DNA from: an uncultured Pelagibacteraceae bacterium
GTDB taxonomy: Bacteria; Pseudomonadota; Alphaproteobacteria; Pelagibacterales; Pelagibacteraceae
DNA: 64,000 nt
Assembly (NCBI GenBank): GCA_902552185.1
Contig: CACDFZ010000001.1
Span: 118,784 to 182,783, forward strand
Reading direction: 5' to 3'
Made by a program: the position numbers and the translations under genes. Positions 10,385-20,166 of the stretch are shown here, one piece after another. How positions within the stretch are numbered: position 1 is the first letter of the stretch; each line of letters starts with the position of its first letter. The notes below the pieces were generated by a model. That model did no database searches, had not been told where the DNA came from, and was given only the letters and a program-made list of their open reading frames with translations.

Positions 10385-10924
10385 TTATAATTTTTCCATT
10401 GTGATATTGTTATTTGTAAAAACACAAATTTCAGAAGCTACTTTTATAGCTTTTTTTGCAATTTCTTCGGCTTTCATATCAGTTTCCATCAACACTTTTG
10501 CTGCAGCTAACGCATAATTTCCACCTGAACCTATTCCGATTATTCCATCTTCTGGTTCCAAAACATCTCCAGTACCTGATATAATAAAACTTTTTTCCTT
10601 ATCAGCCACAGCCATTAAAGCCTCTAACCGCCTTAAATATTTATCACTTCTCCAATCTTTTGCCAATTCAACGGCAGCTCTAGAAAGATTTCCTGCATGT
10701 TTTTCTAGCTTAGCCTCTAATCTTTCAAATAATGTAAGTGCATCAGCAGTGGACCCCGCAAAACCTGCAATAACATTTCTTTTCTCAATTTTTCTGACTT
10801 TCTTAGCTTTGCTTTTAAGCACAGTATTACCAAGGCTAACCTGGCCATCTCCGACAACTATAGTTTCGTTGCCTTTCCTCAAAAGAACAATTGTGGTTCC
10901 GTGCCATTTTTCAGCTGTATTCAT
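10385..10924 (-). CDS. hslV: HslV protease subunit
   Basis: [40 protein letters not shown]. Confidence 0.95.
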   Translation of the reverse strand: MNTAEKWHGTTIVLLRKGNETIVVGDGQVSLGNTVLKSKAKKVRKIEKRNVIAGFAGSTADALTLFERLEAKLEKHAGNLSRAAVELAKDWRSDKYLRRLEALMAVADKEKSFIISGTGDVLEPEDGIIGIGSGGNYALAAAKVLMETDMKAEEIAKKAIKVASEICVFTNNNITMEKL

Positions 10925-10931
10925 GATATTC

Positions 10932-10959
10932 TATGTGGAGATTAATTTTATTTCTTCAA
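10932..10959 (-). promoter_or_regulatory. Possible sigma-32-type promoter for hslVU
   Basis: On the minus strand TTGAAG-N15-CCACATA, resembling the heat-shock consensus CTTGAA/CCCCATNT, directly upstream of hslV. Confidence 0.4.
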
Positions 10960-11027
10960 TAGACATTCTGTGTTTATTGATAAAAAGTCCAATTATATAT
11001 ATATCATAGTGTTAATTGGCGATTTTT

Positions 11028-11618
11028 ATGAAACGAAAAGCTAAGATATTAAGAAAAACAAAAGAAACCAGCATTTCTGTAGCAGTCAATTTAGACGGCA
11101 AAGGGAAATATAAGATTAAAACTGGAATAGGTTTTTTAGATCATATGTTGGAACAACTATCAAAACATTCTCTAATAGATCTTGAGGTTAATGCTAAGGG
11201 TGACACTCATATTGACTTGCATCATACCACAGAAGACACGGGTATAGCCATTGGAGAAGCTATCAAAAAAGCTGCTGGCAACCGAAAAGGAATTACAAGA
11301 TATGCTTCAACAATGATACCAATGGATGAAACATTAAGCCGGGTATCCATTGACGTATCGAACAGACCTTACTTAATTTGGAAAGTAGACTTAGCAGTTG
11401 AGAAATTGGGTGAAATGGATACTGAACTTTTTAAAGAGTGGTTCCAAGCATTTTCTCAATCTGCAGGAATTACTTTACATATAGAGAACATTTACGGTGA
11501 TAATAGTCACCACAAAGTTGAGTCTTGTTATAAGGGATTAGCTAGGTCACTTAAGGATGCTTTAGCTATAGATAAAAGAATTAAAAATTCAATACCTTCA
11601 ACAAAAGGCTCTATTTAA
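11028..11618 (+). CDS. hisB: Imidazoleglycerol-phosphate dehydratase
   Basis: [43 protein letters not shown] at 11028 preferred to TTG at 11016. Confidence 0.95.
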   Translation: MKRKAKILRKTKETSISVAVNLDGKGKYKIKTGIGFLDHMLEQLSKHSLIDLEVNAKGDTHIDLHHTTEDTGIAIGEAIKKAAGNRKGITRYASTMIPMDETLSRVSIDVSNRPYLIWKVDLAVEKLGEMDTELFKEWFQAFSQSAGITLHIENIYGDNSHHKVESCYKGLARSLKDALAIDKRIKNSIPSTKGSI

Positions 11619-11623
11619 ATTTG

Positions 11624-12250
11624 ATGAACGTCACAATTGTTGACTACCAATCGGGCAATATAAGCTCAGTCATTAACTCTTTTACTGAGGTCGCTAAAGG
11701 CAAAGTTAATCTTGAGGTAACTTCGGACATAAAGAAAATTAAATCTAGCGACAAAATTGTTTTGCCTGGTCAAGGGTCATTCAAAAGTTGCGTGGACTCT
11801 CTTAACAGTATTAACGGACTAGTTGATTCACTTAAAGAAACTGCAATGACTAACAAGAAACCTTTATTAGGAATTTGCGTTGGTTTACAAATGTTTGCTG
11901 ATATTGGATATGAAGAGGCAGAAACAAAAGGACTAGGATGGATATCTGGAAAAGTTTCTAAAATTAATAATCAGAAAGGAAAATTTAAACTCCCACACAT
12001 AGGCTGGAATGAAATTGAATTACAAAAGGAAAGTAAAATATTTAAGGATATAAAAAATAAATCTCACATGTATTTTGTTCATAGCTATGAATTTATTCCT
12101 GAAGATAAATCTGTTATTTCAGCATTGACTGATTATTCATCAAAAATCGTTTGTGCAATTGAAAAAGATAACTTATTTGGCACACAATTTCATCCTGAGA
12201 AGAGTGATAAAAACGGATTAAAAATAATTGATAACTTTTTAAAATTATAA
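11624..12250 (+). CDS. hisH: Imidazole glycerol phosphate synthase subunit HisH
   Basis: VDYQSGNISSV, LPGQGSFKSC, PLLGICVGLQMF, GTQFHPEKS. Confidence 0.95.
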   Translation: MNVTIVDYQSGNISSVINSFTEVAKGKVNLEVTSDIKKIKSSDKIVLPGQGSFKSCVDSLNSINGLVDSLKETAMTNKKPLLGICVGLQMFADIGYEEAETKGLGWISGKVSKINNQKGKFKLPHIGWNEIELQKESKIFKDIKNKSHMYFVHSYEFIPEDKSVISALTDYSSKIVCAIEKDNLFGTQFHPEKSDKNGLKIIDNFLKL

Positions 12251-12972
12251 TGAAAATTATCCCCGCCATAGATATTAAAGATAAAAAATGCGTGAGACTT
12301 ATCAAGGGAGATTTTGAAAATAAAACCGAATACAAAGCCTCACCCGTTGACCAAGCAGCGAAATATAAAGATCATGGTTTTAAAAATCTACACATCGTAG
12401 ATTTAGACGGCGCCCTAACTGGCAAAACAATTAATTTAGATATTATAAATGAAATAGTAAATAAATATGATTTTAAAATTGAGGTAGGCGGTGGCATAAG
12501 AAACTTAGAAAGTATAAAAAAATATATTGATGCAGGGGTTGAGAAAGTAATTTTAGGAAGTGGCGCAATTAAAGATAAAGAATTTTTAAGAATAGCTTGC
12601 GATAAATTTAAAAACCAAATTGCTTTAGGCTTAGACGCAAAAGATGGAAACCTCTCTGTTTCTGGTTGGAAAGAAAATCTTAATATTAAAACTATAGATT
12701 TCCTTAAAGAGGTTAATGACTTTGGAATGAGCAGAATTATTTTTACAGACATTGATAGAGATGGAATGAAAACTAATCCCAATTTCGATGAGACAGTAAA
12801 CATTGCTAATATTTCAAATTGTCCTGTTGTTATTTCAGGTGGAGTTTCTTCGATAAATGATATTAAGAAAGCAAAAGATTTAAATAATAAAAAAATTGAA
12901 GGTATAATTGTTGGAAAAGCAATTTACGACGGTGATATTAAGCTAAAAGATTTGGCAAAAGAGATAAATTAA
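12250..12972 (+). CDS. hisA: Phosphoribosylformimino-5-aminoimidazole carboxamide ribotide isomerase
   Basis: IIPAIDIKDKKCVRLIKGDF, EVGGGIRNLESI, ISGGVSS. Confidence 0.95.
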   Translation: MKIIPAIDIKDKKCVRLIKGDFENKTEYKASPVDQAAKYKDHGFKNLHIVDLDGALTGKTINLDIINEIVNKYDFKIEVGGGIRNLESIKKYIDAGVEKVILGSGAIKDKEFLRIACDKFKNQIALGLDAKDGNLSVSGWKENLNIKTIDFLKEVNDFGMSRIIFTDIDRDGMKTNPNFDETVNIANISNCPVVISGGVSSINDIKKAKDLNNKKIEGIIVGKAIYDGDIKLKDLAKEIN

Positions 12973-12973
12973 A

Positions 12974-13111
12974 ATGGTTGCAAAATTATCTACGATTAGA
13001 CGTAAAATAAGAAATGGAGAAAAACTTGGTTTTTCAGAGAGAGCTAGAGCAGTAAATAAAGGATTGTTACCAAGTAAAGCAAAAAAAAAGAAAAAATATG
13101 TTAAAAAATAG
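12974..13111 (+). CDS. Small basic protein, 45 aa, unknown function (not in ORF track)
   Basis: [51 protein letters not shown]; fills the hisA-hisF gap and overlaps hisF by 14 nt. Confidence 0.55.
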   Translation: MVAKLSTIRRKIRNGEKLGFSERARAVNKGLLPSKAKKKKKYVKK

Positions 13112-13865
13112 AATCATACCATGTCTTGATGTTAAAAACGGAAGAGTCGTAAAAGGAATTAACTTCGTTAAACTTAAAGATGCTGGAGATCCAGTGGAAC
13201 AAGCTAAAATTTATAGTGATGGTGGAGCTGATGAAATTTGTTTCTTAGATATCACCGCATCTAATGAAAATAGAGATACCATCATAGATATTGTTAGAAA
13301 AACTGCAAAAGAATGTTTTGTCCCTTTAACTGTTGGAGGAGGTGTAAGAACTATTCAAAATATTACCGATTTGTTGTTAGCAGGAGCAGATAAAGTTTCC
13401 ATAAATACTGCAGCAGTAAAAAATATTGATTTTGTTAAAGAAGCCTCTAAAAAATTTGGATCTCAATGCATCGTTGTAGCTATAGATGCTAAAAAAGTTT
13501 CAGAGAACAAATGGAAAGTGTTTACACATGGAGGAAGAAATAAAACAGATATCAATGCTGTAGAATTTGCCAAAAAAGTAGAAACTAATGGAGCTGGAGA
13601 AATTCTCTTAACTTCAATGGATAAAGATGGGACTAAATCTGGTTATGATGTAGATTTATTAAAAGCAATTTCTAAAAGCACCAATATTCCAATTATAGCA
13701 TCTGGTGGAGTTGGAACATTGGATCATTTATATGATGGTATAGTTAAAGGCGGTGCAAGCGCTGTACTTGCAGCTTCTATTTTTCACTATGGAGAATTTA
13801 CTATCAAAGATACAAAAGAATATTTAAAATCAAAGAATATTCCAGTAAGGTTACAAAATGCTTAA
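13098..13865 (+). CDS. hisF: Imidazole glycerol phosphate synthase subunit HisF
   Basis: [42 protein letters not shown]. Confidence 0.97.
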   Translation: MLKNRIIPCLDVKNGRVVKGINFVKLKDAGDPVEQAKIYSDGGADEICFLDITASNENRDTIIDIVRKTAKECFVPLTVGGGVRTIQNITDLLLAGADKVSINTAAVKNIDFVKEASKKFGSQCIVVAIDAKKVSENKWKVFTHGGRNKTDINAVEFAKKVETNGAGEILLTSMDKDGTKSGYDVDLLKAISKSTNIPIIASGGVGTLDHLYDGIVKGGASAVLAASIFHYGEFTIKDTKEYLKSKNIPVRLQNA

Positions 13866-14130
13866 AAATTTGGAAGATTTAATAAAAACAATTAGAGATC
13901 GAAAAAATTCATCTCCCGATAAATCCTATACAAACAAACTACTAAATGATAAAAATTTATCCGTTTCTAAAGTGAAGGAAGAAGTGGCTGAGTTGATCGA
14001 AGCTGTGGAAAAAAATACAAATAAAATTCACGAAAGCGCTGATGTGATATATCATCTTCTGGTATATTTAGAAGCTAATAATATAAAAATTGAAGATGTT
14101 ATGAAAGAACTAGAAACGAGGAAAAAATAA
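13858..14130 (+). CDS. hisE: Phosphoribosyl-ATP pyrophosphatase
   Basis: KSYTNKLL...[14 protein letters not shown]...[18 protein letters not shown]. Confidence 0.9.
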   Translation: MLKNLEDLIKTIRDRKNSSPDKSYTNKLLNDKNLSVSKVKEEVAELIEAVEKNTNKIHESADVIYHLLVYLEANNIKIEDVMKELETRKK

Positions 14131-14486
14131 TGTCTTATGATAAAAATAATATTTTTGCTAAAATTTTAAGAGGAGAAATACCTTGTAAAAAAATTTTTGA
14201 AAACGATTTTGTTTTATCTTTTCACGATATAAATCCTCAAAAAAAAATCCATGCACTTGTTATTCCTAAAGGTGAGTATATTGATTTAGATGATTTCAAT
14301 AAGAAAGCTAGTGACAAGGAAATTACTGAATTTCATAAAGCTATAAGTCATGTCTCAAGTTTATTGGGTGCTACTGGCAAAGGTTACAGAGTACTTTCAA
14401 ATATTGGATCTGACGGAGGTCAAGAAGTTCCGCACTTACACTTTCATATATTTGCAGGAGAAAAAATTGGAAAGATGGTTGCATAG
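14130..14486 (+). CDS. HIT family protein (HinT-like)
   Basis: NIFAKILRGEIPCKKIFEND, HDINPQKKIHALVIPK, HLHFHIFAG. Confidence 0.95.
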   Translation: MSYDKNNIFAKILRGEIPCKKIFENDFVLSFHDINPQKKIHALVIPKGEYIDLDDFNKKASDKEITEFHKAISHVSSLLGATGKGYRVLSNIGSDGGQEVPHLHFHIFAGEKIGKMVA

Positions 14487-14487
14487 T

Positions 14488-14997
14488 ATGAAAAAAGTTC
14501 AAAGATATTTTTTGGATTTTGAATTTTCAAAAAATTATAAGGCTCAAAGTATTCAAAGTGAAAACCAATTAAAAATTGTCCTTAATGACAAAAAAAATTA
14601 TGAAATAAATAAATTTTTTTACAAACAAATCGGAAAAGACCACTTTTGGAGAGACAGACTTGTATGGACAGACAAACAATGGCTTAAATATTCATCTAGT
14701 CCACTCCTAGAAACTTGGATTCTTAAAGACGAAAAAAATGACTTAATCGGATATTATGAAATCGAAAAACACGACAATAAAGAATTTGAGCTAATAAACA
14801 TGGGTATATTAAGTGAACACAGATCAAAAGGCTATGGATCTCATCTGTTAAATCATGTGCTTAAAAAATCTTTTGACAATAAAGCTAACAAAGTGTGGGT
14901 TCATACTTGTTCATTAGATCACAAATTTGCTCTAGCTAATTACTTATCTCGAGGATTTAAAATATTCAAAAAAGAACAGATTGATTTTGTAGCTTAA
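14488..14997 (+). CDS. GNAT family N-acetyltransferase
   Basis: ELINMGILSEHRSKGYGSHLLNHVLKKSF acetyl-CoA motif; true start is ATG 14488, the track's 14350 start lies inside the HIT gene. Confidence 0.85.
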   Translation: MKKVQRYFLDFEFSKNYKAQSIQSENQLKIVLNDKKNYEINKFFYKQIGKDHFWRDRLVWTDKQWLKYSSSPLLETWILKDEKNDLIGYYEIEKHDNKEFELINMGILSEHRSKGYGSHLLNHVLKKSFDNKANKVWVHTCSLDHKFALANYLSRGFKIFKKEQIDFVA

Positions 14998-15551
14998 CCT
15001 TTGTTTGGTAAGGTAAAAACATTATTATTAATCATTTGATTTAATGAGGTAATTTCAATTTCAAAAGCTATTTGATTATTATACTGATCAAACGTAGTCC
15101 ATCCAGCTAGTAAAAATTCTTTTTTATCAAATTTAATTAACGTTTTGATATTATTTTTATCGGTAAAAACAATATTTATATAATCATCTATAATTGTGCT
15201 ACTTTCATTTATAACTTTAATTAATTCGTTTTTGTTAAGAATATTTATAAAAGTGGATTTAGATAATGGATAAAAAAGTGTTTTTCCGTACCTTTTTTGT
15301 GTAATTGCCATCATCTTTTTATTTACAATAAGCTCCTTTTCATTTTTGTCTATGTAATCACATTTTAACTTGCCCGGAAAAGCAAGAATACATTTGCCTT
15401 CTTCTATATCCTCATTTGTTTTTTGAGTAAATTTAAATTGAATATTATCTATATTTTTCAAATTATTTATGATTTTAGATTTTTCGTTTACACTAGAATG
15501 TGTAAAAATTAAAAATAAACAAATAAAAATAACAACTCTTATTGCTCTCAA
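14994..15551 (-). CDS. lolA: LolA-like outer membrane lipoprotein carrier
   Basis: Signal peptide; NIQFKFTQKTNEDIEEGKCILAFPGKLKCDYIDKNEKELIVN; downstream of ftsK as in other alphaproteobacteria. Confidence 0.75.
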   Translation of the reverse strand: MRAIRVVIFICLFLIFTHSSVNEKSKIINNLKNIDNIQFKFTQKTNEDIEEGKCILAFPGKLKCDYIDKNEKELIVNKKMMAITQKRYGKTLFYPLSKSTFINILNKNELIKVINESSTIIDDYINIVFTDKNNIKTLIKFDKKEFLLAGWTTFDQYNNQIAFEIEITSLNQMINNNVFTLPNKG

Positions 15552-15553
15552 CC

Positions 15554-17632
15554 CTATAATACCTCTCGTTTACCGACATGATTTGCTTTGCTTACTACCC
15601 CTTTTTCCTCCATCATATCAATAATTCTAGCCGCTCTGTTATATCCTATTTGCAATTTTCTTTGTAAAAAACTAGTTGATGCCTTCCCTTCGGACTTAAC
15701 TAAATTAATTGCTTCATTATAGAGTTCATCACCTTCTCCAGCTGAAATATTACTGTCATCTTCTGATGAGTTTGAAACTGAAGTAATATCATCAATATAA
15801 TCAGGTTCTCCTTGAGCCCGCAAAACACTACTTATTTTCTCTATTTCTTTTTCAGAAACATAAGGACCATGAATTCTTATGATTCTATTTGCAGACGACA
15901 TAAAAAGCATATCCCCTTTACCCAATAATTGTTCTGCGCCTTGTTCTCCAAGTATGGTTCTGCTATCTATTTTTGAACTTACTTGAAAAGAAACTCGTGT
16001 TGGAAAATTAGCTTTAATAGTTCCAGTGATCACATCAACACTAGGTCTTTGAGTTGCCATAATAATGTGGATCCCAGCTGCTCGTGCCATTTGAGATAAC
16101 TTCTGAATGTAATTTTCAATTTCTTTTCCAGCCACCAACATAAGATCAGACATTTCATCAACTACAACAACAATGTAAGGCATTTTTAATTTGTGTTTTT
16201 CATTATACCCGTCAATATTTCTCACTCCGACCTTTGACATGAGCTTATACCTGTTATTCATCTCTTTAACCGTCCATCCAAGGGCAGAGGTAGCTTTTTT
16301 TGCATCAGTAATAACAGGAGATAATAAATGAGGTATTCCTTCATAAGCAGAAAGTTCAAGCATTTTTGGATCAATTAAAATTAATTTACAAAGTTCAGGA
16401 CTTAACTTGTATAACAATGATGTTATTATTGTATTAACACAAACAGATTTACCAGACCCTGTTGTACCTGCAATTAATAAATGAGGCATTGAAGTTAAAT
16501 CACCTATTATTGGAACTCCCGAAATATTTTTCCCTAAAGCTATTGGTAATTTTAAATCTCGACTTTTAAAACGCTCATTTGATATAATTTCTCTTAAAAA
16601 AACACCTTCTCTTTTTTCATTAGGTATTTCTATCCCCACAGTATTTTTTCCTGGAATTACAGCAACCCTTGCTGATGTAGAGCTAGTATTTCTTGCTAGA
16701 TCATCAGATAAGTTTATAATTTTTGAAACTTTAACACCAGCAGCAGGCTCGAATTCATATAAACTTACAACTGGTCCATTGTTAATTTTTTGTATTTGTC
16801 CATTAATTCCAAAGTCTTGTAAAATTCCTTCCATAAATTTTCCATCTGGTCTATTTTTATTCATTTCCTGCGGAGATAATTTTGAATTATTTTTCTCTAA
16901 TAAATCGATTGATGGTAATTGAAATTTTTTTGATTTTTCTAAAGTTTTTGTCTGATCTTTAGCAAAGAAAAAACTTTGCTGAGTTTCTTTTTTTTCGTCA
17001 TTTAATATATTTTCTGCCATTACTTCATTGCTTTCATTTTCGACAACTTCATTTTTTTTATTAGAGGAAAATGAAAACAGCCTTGAAATAATTTTTTTAA
17101 AATTGATATCAGAGCTTAGAATAAAAAAAAGTATTGTTAAAGCAATCAGGGCAAAACTTGTATACTGATTTTCTATTAATGGAGTGTATTGATATATAAA
17201 ATTATATATTAATTCTCCGATGAAACCTGAATTACCGTTATCAAGTAGCCAAAAAGAATTATTAAATGTTATATGTAAAAATGTACATCCAAAAATTAGA
17301 TACAAAGTTAAAAAAAATAATTTGTAAATAATATTTTTTAACTCTTTTTCAATGATCAATTTGAAACCCCACGAAATTAAAGTAGCTAGTATTAAAAACG
17401 AGATTAAACCAAAACTTTGTAACAAAAAATCTGAAACTTTGCTTCCATATATCCCAAAGAAATTTTTTATATTTGAGTTAGATTCACCATATATAAATGA
17501 AGGATCTGACGGAGAATAAGTCGCGAACGAAATTGTCAAAGCTATTCCTAATGAAATTAGGACTAATCCAACAAACTCAAAGGTTCGCTTTTTTAAAAAA
17601 TTTGTTAAACTATTTAAAAAGTTTGTATTCAT
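15554..17632 (-). CDS. ftsK: DNA translocase FtsK
   Basis: LPHLLIAGTTGSGKSVCVNTII, KLILIDPKMLELSAYEGIPHLL, ATQRPSVDVITGTIKANFPTRVSFQVSSKIDSRTIL, C-terminal gamma-like domain. Confidence 0.95.
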   Translation of the reverse strand: MNTNFLNSLTNFLKKRTFEFVGLVLISLGIALTISFATYSPSDPSFIYGESNSNIKNFFGIYGSKVSDFLLQSFGLISFLILATLISWGFKLIIEKELKNIIYKLFFLTLYLIFGCTFLHITFNNSFWLLDNGNSGFIGELIYNFIYQYTPLIENQYTSFALIALTILFFILSSDINFKKIISRLFSFSSNKKNEVVENESNEVMAENILNDEKKETQQSFFFAKDQTKTLEKSKKFQLPSIDLLEKNNSKLSPQEMNKNRPDGKFMEGILQDFGINGQIQKINNGPVVSLYEFEPAAGVKVSKIINLSDDLARNTSSTSARVAVIPGKNTVGIEIPNEKREGVFLREIISNERFKSRDLKLPIALGKNISGVPIIGDLTSMPHLLIAGTTGSGKSVCVNTIITSLLYKLSPELCKLILIDPKMLELSAYEGIPHLLSPVITDAKKATSALGWTVKEMNNRYKLMSKVGVRNIDGYNEKHKLKMPYIVVVVDEMSDLMLVAGKEIENYIQKLSQMARAAGIHIIMATQRPSVDVITGTIKANFPTRVSFQVSSKIDSRTILGEQGAEQLLGKGDMLFMSSANRIIRIHGPYVSEKEIEKISSVLRAQGEPDYIDDITSVSNSSEDDSNISAGEGDELYNEAINLVKSEGKASTSFLQRKLQIGYNRAARIIDMMEEKGVVSKANHVGKREVL

Positions 17633-17665
17633 ATCGAATCGTAGTACTTACTTTTTATCATTATT

Positions 17666-18796
17666 ATGAAAAAACATAAAATATGCATTGTGGGTGGTGG
17701 TTTAGCTGGCCTGATATCTGCTCTTGTTTTAAGTGAAAGAGGATTGGATATAGATTTAATACTTGAAAATAATACTTCTAAAAACAAAGATTTAAGAGTT
17801 ACAGCAATATCTGAGAAAAATATGGAATTTTTAAAATCTACGATAAAAAATATCAATTTAAAATTATTTTATCCGGTAAAAAAAATTAATCTTTTTTTTG
17901 AGAAGAATAATCAAACGAAAAATTTTCTAAATTTTGATGAAAATAAAAATTTAATGTATTTTTTTGAAAACAGATTGACTAAAGACCATTTATCTAAATT
18001 ATTGAAAAAAACTAAAATTAAAATTCAAAAAAAAACAATAAAATCAATCGATCTAGCGGAAAATAAAATCTTTACAAATTTTTCTTCAAAATCATATGAT
18101 TTATTAGTTTTATGTTTGGGAGCAAACTCTCCAATCTATCAAAAGATAAGTGGGAACAGGAAAATCCAAAAAAATTACAAAGAACACTCCATAACTTGTT
18201 CTGTTAACCATCAGATTAAAAATATTGGAGCTCAACAGTTCTTTTTGAAAGAAGGACCTCTTGCAATATTACCCTATAATAAAAATAAATTTTCTGTAGT
18301 ATGGAGTATTGAAGATATATATTTTATAAAAAACAAAAAAAATATTACAAACTATTTAAAAACCAAACTATCAAATTTATTAAAAACAAATAAAATATCT
18401 TTAGGGAATATTCAAAGTTATCCTCTAAAATTATCACTAAAAAGAAACTATTATAAAAAGAATGCAATAATTTTAGGAGATGGACTGCATGTAGTTCATC
18501 CTTTAGCAGGACAAGGGTTCAATTTAATTTTAAGAGATATTGAAAAATTGAATGAACTAATTTCTAACAACCTTAGATTGGGGTTAACTATAAAAGATTC
18601 GAATATTCCAAAAGATTTATCAGACAGCAGGAAACCAGAAAACTTATTAATGGGTCTAGGGATTGACACAACTAGAAAATTTTTTAAAAGTAATAAATAT
18701 TTAGATCCAATAAAAGAAAACATTTTAAATAACTTTTCCAAATCAACATTACTAAAAAAAATTACTAAAAGAGTTGCAAACCTAGGTTTAAGCTAA
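17666..18796 (+). CDS. FAD-dependent ubiquinone-biosynthesis hydroxylase (UbiH/UbiF family)
   Basis: KICIVGGGLAGLISALVLSERG, NAIILGDGLHVVHPLAGQGFNLILRDI. Confidence 0.85.
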   Translation: MKKHKICIVGGGLAGLISALVLSERGLDIDLILENNTSKNKDLRVTAISEKNMEFLKSTIKNINLKLFYPVKKINLFFEKNNQTKNFLNFDENKNLMYFFENRLTKDHLSKLLKKTKIKIQKKTIKSIDLAENKIFTNFSSKSYDLLVLCLGANSPIYQKISGNRKIQKNYKEHSITCSVNHQIKNIGAQQFFLKEGPLAILPYNKNKFSVVWSIEDIYFIKNKKNITNYLKTKLSNLLKTNKISLGNIQSYPLKLSLKRNYYKKNAIILGDGLHVVHPLAGQGFNLILRDIEKLNELISNNLRLGLTIKDSNIPKDLSDSRKPENLLMGLGIDTTRKFFKSNKYLDPIKENILNNFSKSTLLKKITKRVANLGLS

Positions 18797-20124
18797 TGAA
18801 TATTTTTGCCTTGTCTTCTGGTAGAGGTCCGTGTGGTATAGCTATTATTAGAATGTCGGGACCTGATACATTAAGTATATGCAAACTGATTTCTAAAGAA
18901 AAAAAGATTAAAGAAAATGAGATCAACCTTTGTAAATTTTTTGATCCAAGTAATGGCACTATTATTGATCCTGAAGCTTTAATCTTATGGTTTCCAAAGC
19001 CAAATAGTTTTACTGGTGACGATTTAGCAGAATTTCATATTCATGGAAGTAACGCAATTATTAGTTATTTTCTTAAAGTATTATCTAGCCAAAAAAACTG
19101 TAGAATGGCTGAACCTGGAGAATTCACTAAGCTAGCTTTTCAAAATAATAAAATTGACCTATTAAAAGCTGAGAGTATTGGGGATCTAATACACTCCGAA
19201 ACCGAACTTCAAAGGAAACAAGCAGTAAATTTAGTTAATGGCCATGCTTCCAAATATTACGATGATTTAAGATCAAAATTGATAAAGTCACTATCTTTTA
19301 TTGAGGCAAAAATTGATTTTGCTGAGGATGACCTTCCTGAAAATGTCTTAAAAGAAGCGCATATATCAATTAAATCGATTCACAGTGATATAAGTAAAAT
19401 TATTAATGATAATAAAGTAGGTGAAAAAATCAGAGACGGTTTCCGAGTATCAATCGTTGGCGAAACCAATGTTGGAAAATCATCTTTGTTAAATTTATTA
19501 TCAAAAAGAGATGCAGCAATAGTCTCTGATGAAGCTGGAACAACTAGAGATGTTATTGAGACATATTTAAATTTAGATGGTTATCCAGTTATTCTTGCAG
19601 ATACAGCTGGGATCAGAGAAGCAAAAAATGATGTCGAAAAAAAGGGAATTTCATTAGCGTTAAGTAAATTTAAAGAAGCAGATTTAAATATTGTAGTAAT
19701 TGATAATTCAAACAAAAAAATTAGCGACAAAATAAGGTCTATGATTAATAAAAATTCAATAGTTTTACTAAATAAATCTGATGTTCAAGCTAAACAAAAT
19801 CATAAATTTGATGTAGATGTTGTACTAGCATCTGTAAAAGATAATAAAAATATTGATAAGTTAATAAATTTAATCAAACAAAAACTTAATAAAAAATTTT
19901 TATCAAATAACAGTGCTTTAATTACAAGAGAGAGACATAGATTAAAGCTAAATGAGTGTTTGAAAGAGATAGATAAGTTTCTAAAGAAAGATCAAAACAA
20001 AGACTTAGAATTAGCTGCTGAGGATCTAAGAATGGCAACACGACACCTTGGTAGTATAGTTGGCAAGGTAGACGTAGAAGAAATACTTGGATCTATATTT
20101 CAGGACTTCTGTATAGGCAAATAA
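18796..20124 (+). CDS. mnmE: tRNA modification GTPase MnmE
   Basis: IFALSSGRGPCGIAIIRMSGP, IVGETNVGKSSLLNLL, DTAGIRE, C-terminal FCIGK. Confidence 0.97.
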   Translation: MNIFALSSGRGPCGIAIIRMSGPDTLSICKLISKEKKIKENEINLCKFFDPSNGTIIDPEALILWFPKPNSFTGDDLAEFHIHGSNAIISYFLKVLSSQKNCRMAEPGEFTKLAFQNNKIDLLKAESIGDLIHSETELQRKQAVNLVNGHASKYYDDLRSKLIKSLSFIEAKIDFAEDDLPENVLKEAHISIKSIHSDISKIINDNKVGEKIRDGFRVSIVGETNVGKSSLLNLLSKRDAAIVSDEAGTTRDVIETYLNLDGYPVILADTAGIREAKNDVEKKGISLALSKFKEADLNIVVIDNSNKKISDKIRSMINKNSIVLLNKSDVQAKQNHKFDVDVVLASVKDNKNIDKLINLIKQKLNKKFLSNNSALITRERHRLKLNECLKEIDKFLKKDQNKDLELAAEDLRMATRHLGSIVGKVDVEEILGSIFQDFCIGK

Positions 20125-20166
20125 AATAGCTCTTGTATTATTAATTTAGAGCGTTACATTCACCTC

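Noticed and set aside
12372-12803. 143-aa minus ORF inside hisA
   Set aside because: Fully antisense to HisA; no family signal.
14350-14487. N-terminal extension of the GNAT ORF
   Set aside because: Lies inside the HIT-family gene in another frame; ATG at 14488 is the natural start.
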